Of a stretch of 17,538 bases of DNA, positions 16,954 through 17,538 are shown in pieces. Source of the DNA: Pseudomonadota bacterium (GTDB lineage Bacteria > Pseudomonadota > Gammaproteobacteria > Pseudomonadales > UBA5518); assembly GCA_022705125.1 (NCBI GenBank), contig JAKJFB010000023.1:351-17888 (forward strand), written 5' to 3'. Position 1 is the first letter of the stretch; each line of letters opens with the position of its first letter. Both the position numbers and the translations under genes were made by a program. The notes under the pieces are model-generated. The model saw only the letters and a program-made list of their open reading frames with translations. It was not told the DNA's origin and made no database searches.

Positions 16954-17538
16954 ATGGCGACACTGAACAACAGGCAGATACTCCTCGGCGTGACCGGCGG
17001 CATAGCCGCCTACAAGTCCGCGGAGCTGGTCCGGCGCCTGCGCGACGCCGGCGCCGTGGTGCGCGTGGTGATGACGCGCGCCGCCTGCGAATTCATCACC
17101 CCGCTGACGATGCAGGCCCTGTCGGGCAACCCGGTGCATCGCGAACTGCTCGACGAGACAGCCGAGGCCGCGATGGGGCATATCGAGCTGGCGCGCTGGG
17201 CCGACCTGGTGGTCGTGGCCCCGGCCAGCGCGGATTTCATCGCACGACTCGCGCACGGGCTGGCCGACGACCTGCTCGCCACGCTGTGCCTGGCGACCGA
17301 CGCCCCGGTCCTGGTGGCGCCGGCCATGAACCAGGCCATGTGGCGCAACCCGGCCACCCGGCACAACTGCGGCGTGCTCACGCAACGCGGCGTGGACCTG
17401 CTCGGCCCGGGCAGCGGCTCGCAGGCCTGCGGCGACACCGGTCCGGGGCGCATGCTCGAACCGGCGGAGCTGCTCGCCGCGGTGGCAAGCCGCTTCGCGC
17501 CACGCGATCTCGACGGTGTGCGCGTGATGATCACGGCG
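16954..17538 (+). CDS. coaBC: Phosphopantothenoylcysteine decarboxylase/phosphopantothenate-cysteine ligase, 5' part
   Basis: The first 195 residues of a bifunctional CoaBC (Dfp) protein; the frame is open at the window end. This part is essentially the whole CoaC flavoprotein domain, which decarboxylates phosphopantothenoylcysteine to phosphopantetheine in CoA synthesis. Visible: [14 protein letters not shown] (9-22, FMN-binding), catalytic H76 in [10 protein letters not shown], the substrate-binding PAMNQAMW (123-130) with N126, and C159 in the substrate flap [10 protein letters not shown]. The CoaB ligase domain should follow downstream but only its first strand (GVRVMITA) is visible. ATG 16954 fits the family N-terminus. 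Confidence 0.96.
   Translation, partial: MATLNNRQILLGVTGGIAAYKSAELVRRLRDAGAVVRVVMTRAACEFITPLTMQALSGNPVHRELLDETAEAAMGHIELARWADLVVVAPASADFIARLAHGLADDLLATLCLATDAPVLVAPAMNQAMWRNPATRHNCGVLTQRGVDLLGPGSGSQACGDTGPGRMLEPAELLAAVASRFAPRDLDGVRVMITA

Overview
This 17.5 kb window is GC-rich chromosomal DNA from a gammaproteobacterium. The evidence is the set of neighbouring genes and their order: algH/yqgE-ruvX, pilT-pilU, yggS-proC-yggT-yggU, metX-metW, rdgB-hemW, trmB, ftsY/rpoH, rsmD, coaD-yfhL, mutM, rpmB-rpmG, radC and coaBC. The order resembles the Pseudomonas neighbourhood around pilT/U, but several genes usual there are absent. Together with a perfect CIRCE operator this could fit a deeper gammaproteobacterial lineage (Xanthomonadales- or Nevskiales-like); I cannot name the genus. 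I see no mobile element, CRISPR array, rRNA or tRNA.

Layout. Bases 1-723 hold the end of algH and all of ruvX on the plus strand. They converge with pilU and pilT (minus, 730-2986), the type IV pilus retraction ATPases; pilT carries a net two-base frameshift. A divergent promoter region (2987-3129) leads into a tightly packed plus-strand cluster from yggS to hemW (3130-9599). It covers PLP homeostasis, proline synthesis, a YggT membrane protein, DUF167, methionine synthesis (MetX/MetW), a secreted DUF4426 protein, ITP/XTP pyrophosphatase and a radical-SAM haem chaperone. The minus-strand run trmB, DUF423 and rpoH follows. Upstream of rpoH is a CIRCE operator overlapping the likely promoter, then ftsY. 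The ftsE and ftsX genes that normally lie between ftsY and rpoH are not there.

From 12837 rsmD, coaD and a YfhL-type ferredoxin run on the plus strand. They converge with a small membrane protein of unknown function and mutM (minus). The rpmB-rpmG ribosomal operon (minus) ends in a clear intrinsic terminator. It is followed by radC (minus) and the divergent start of coaBC, which runs off the end of the window.

Most genes are core housekeeping genes. The most notable signal is regulatory: a perfect 9-9-9 HrcA operator on the gene for the heat-shock sigma factor, which would link the HrcA and sigma-32 heat-shock circuits. The pilT frameshift, the loss of ftsEX at its usual site and the Glu-Pro hexanucleotide repeat in ftsY also deserve attention.
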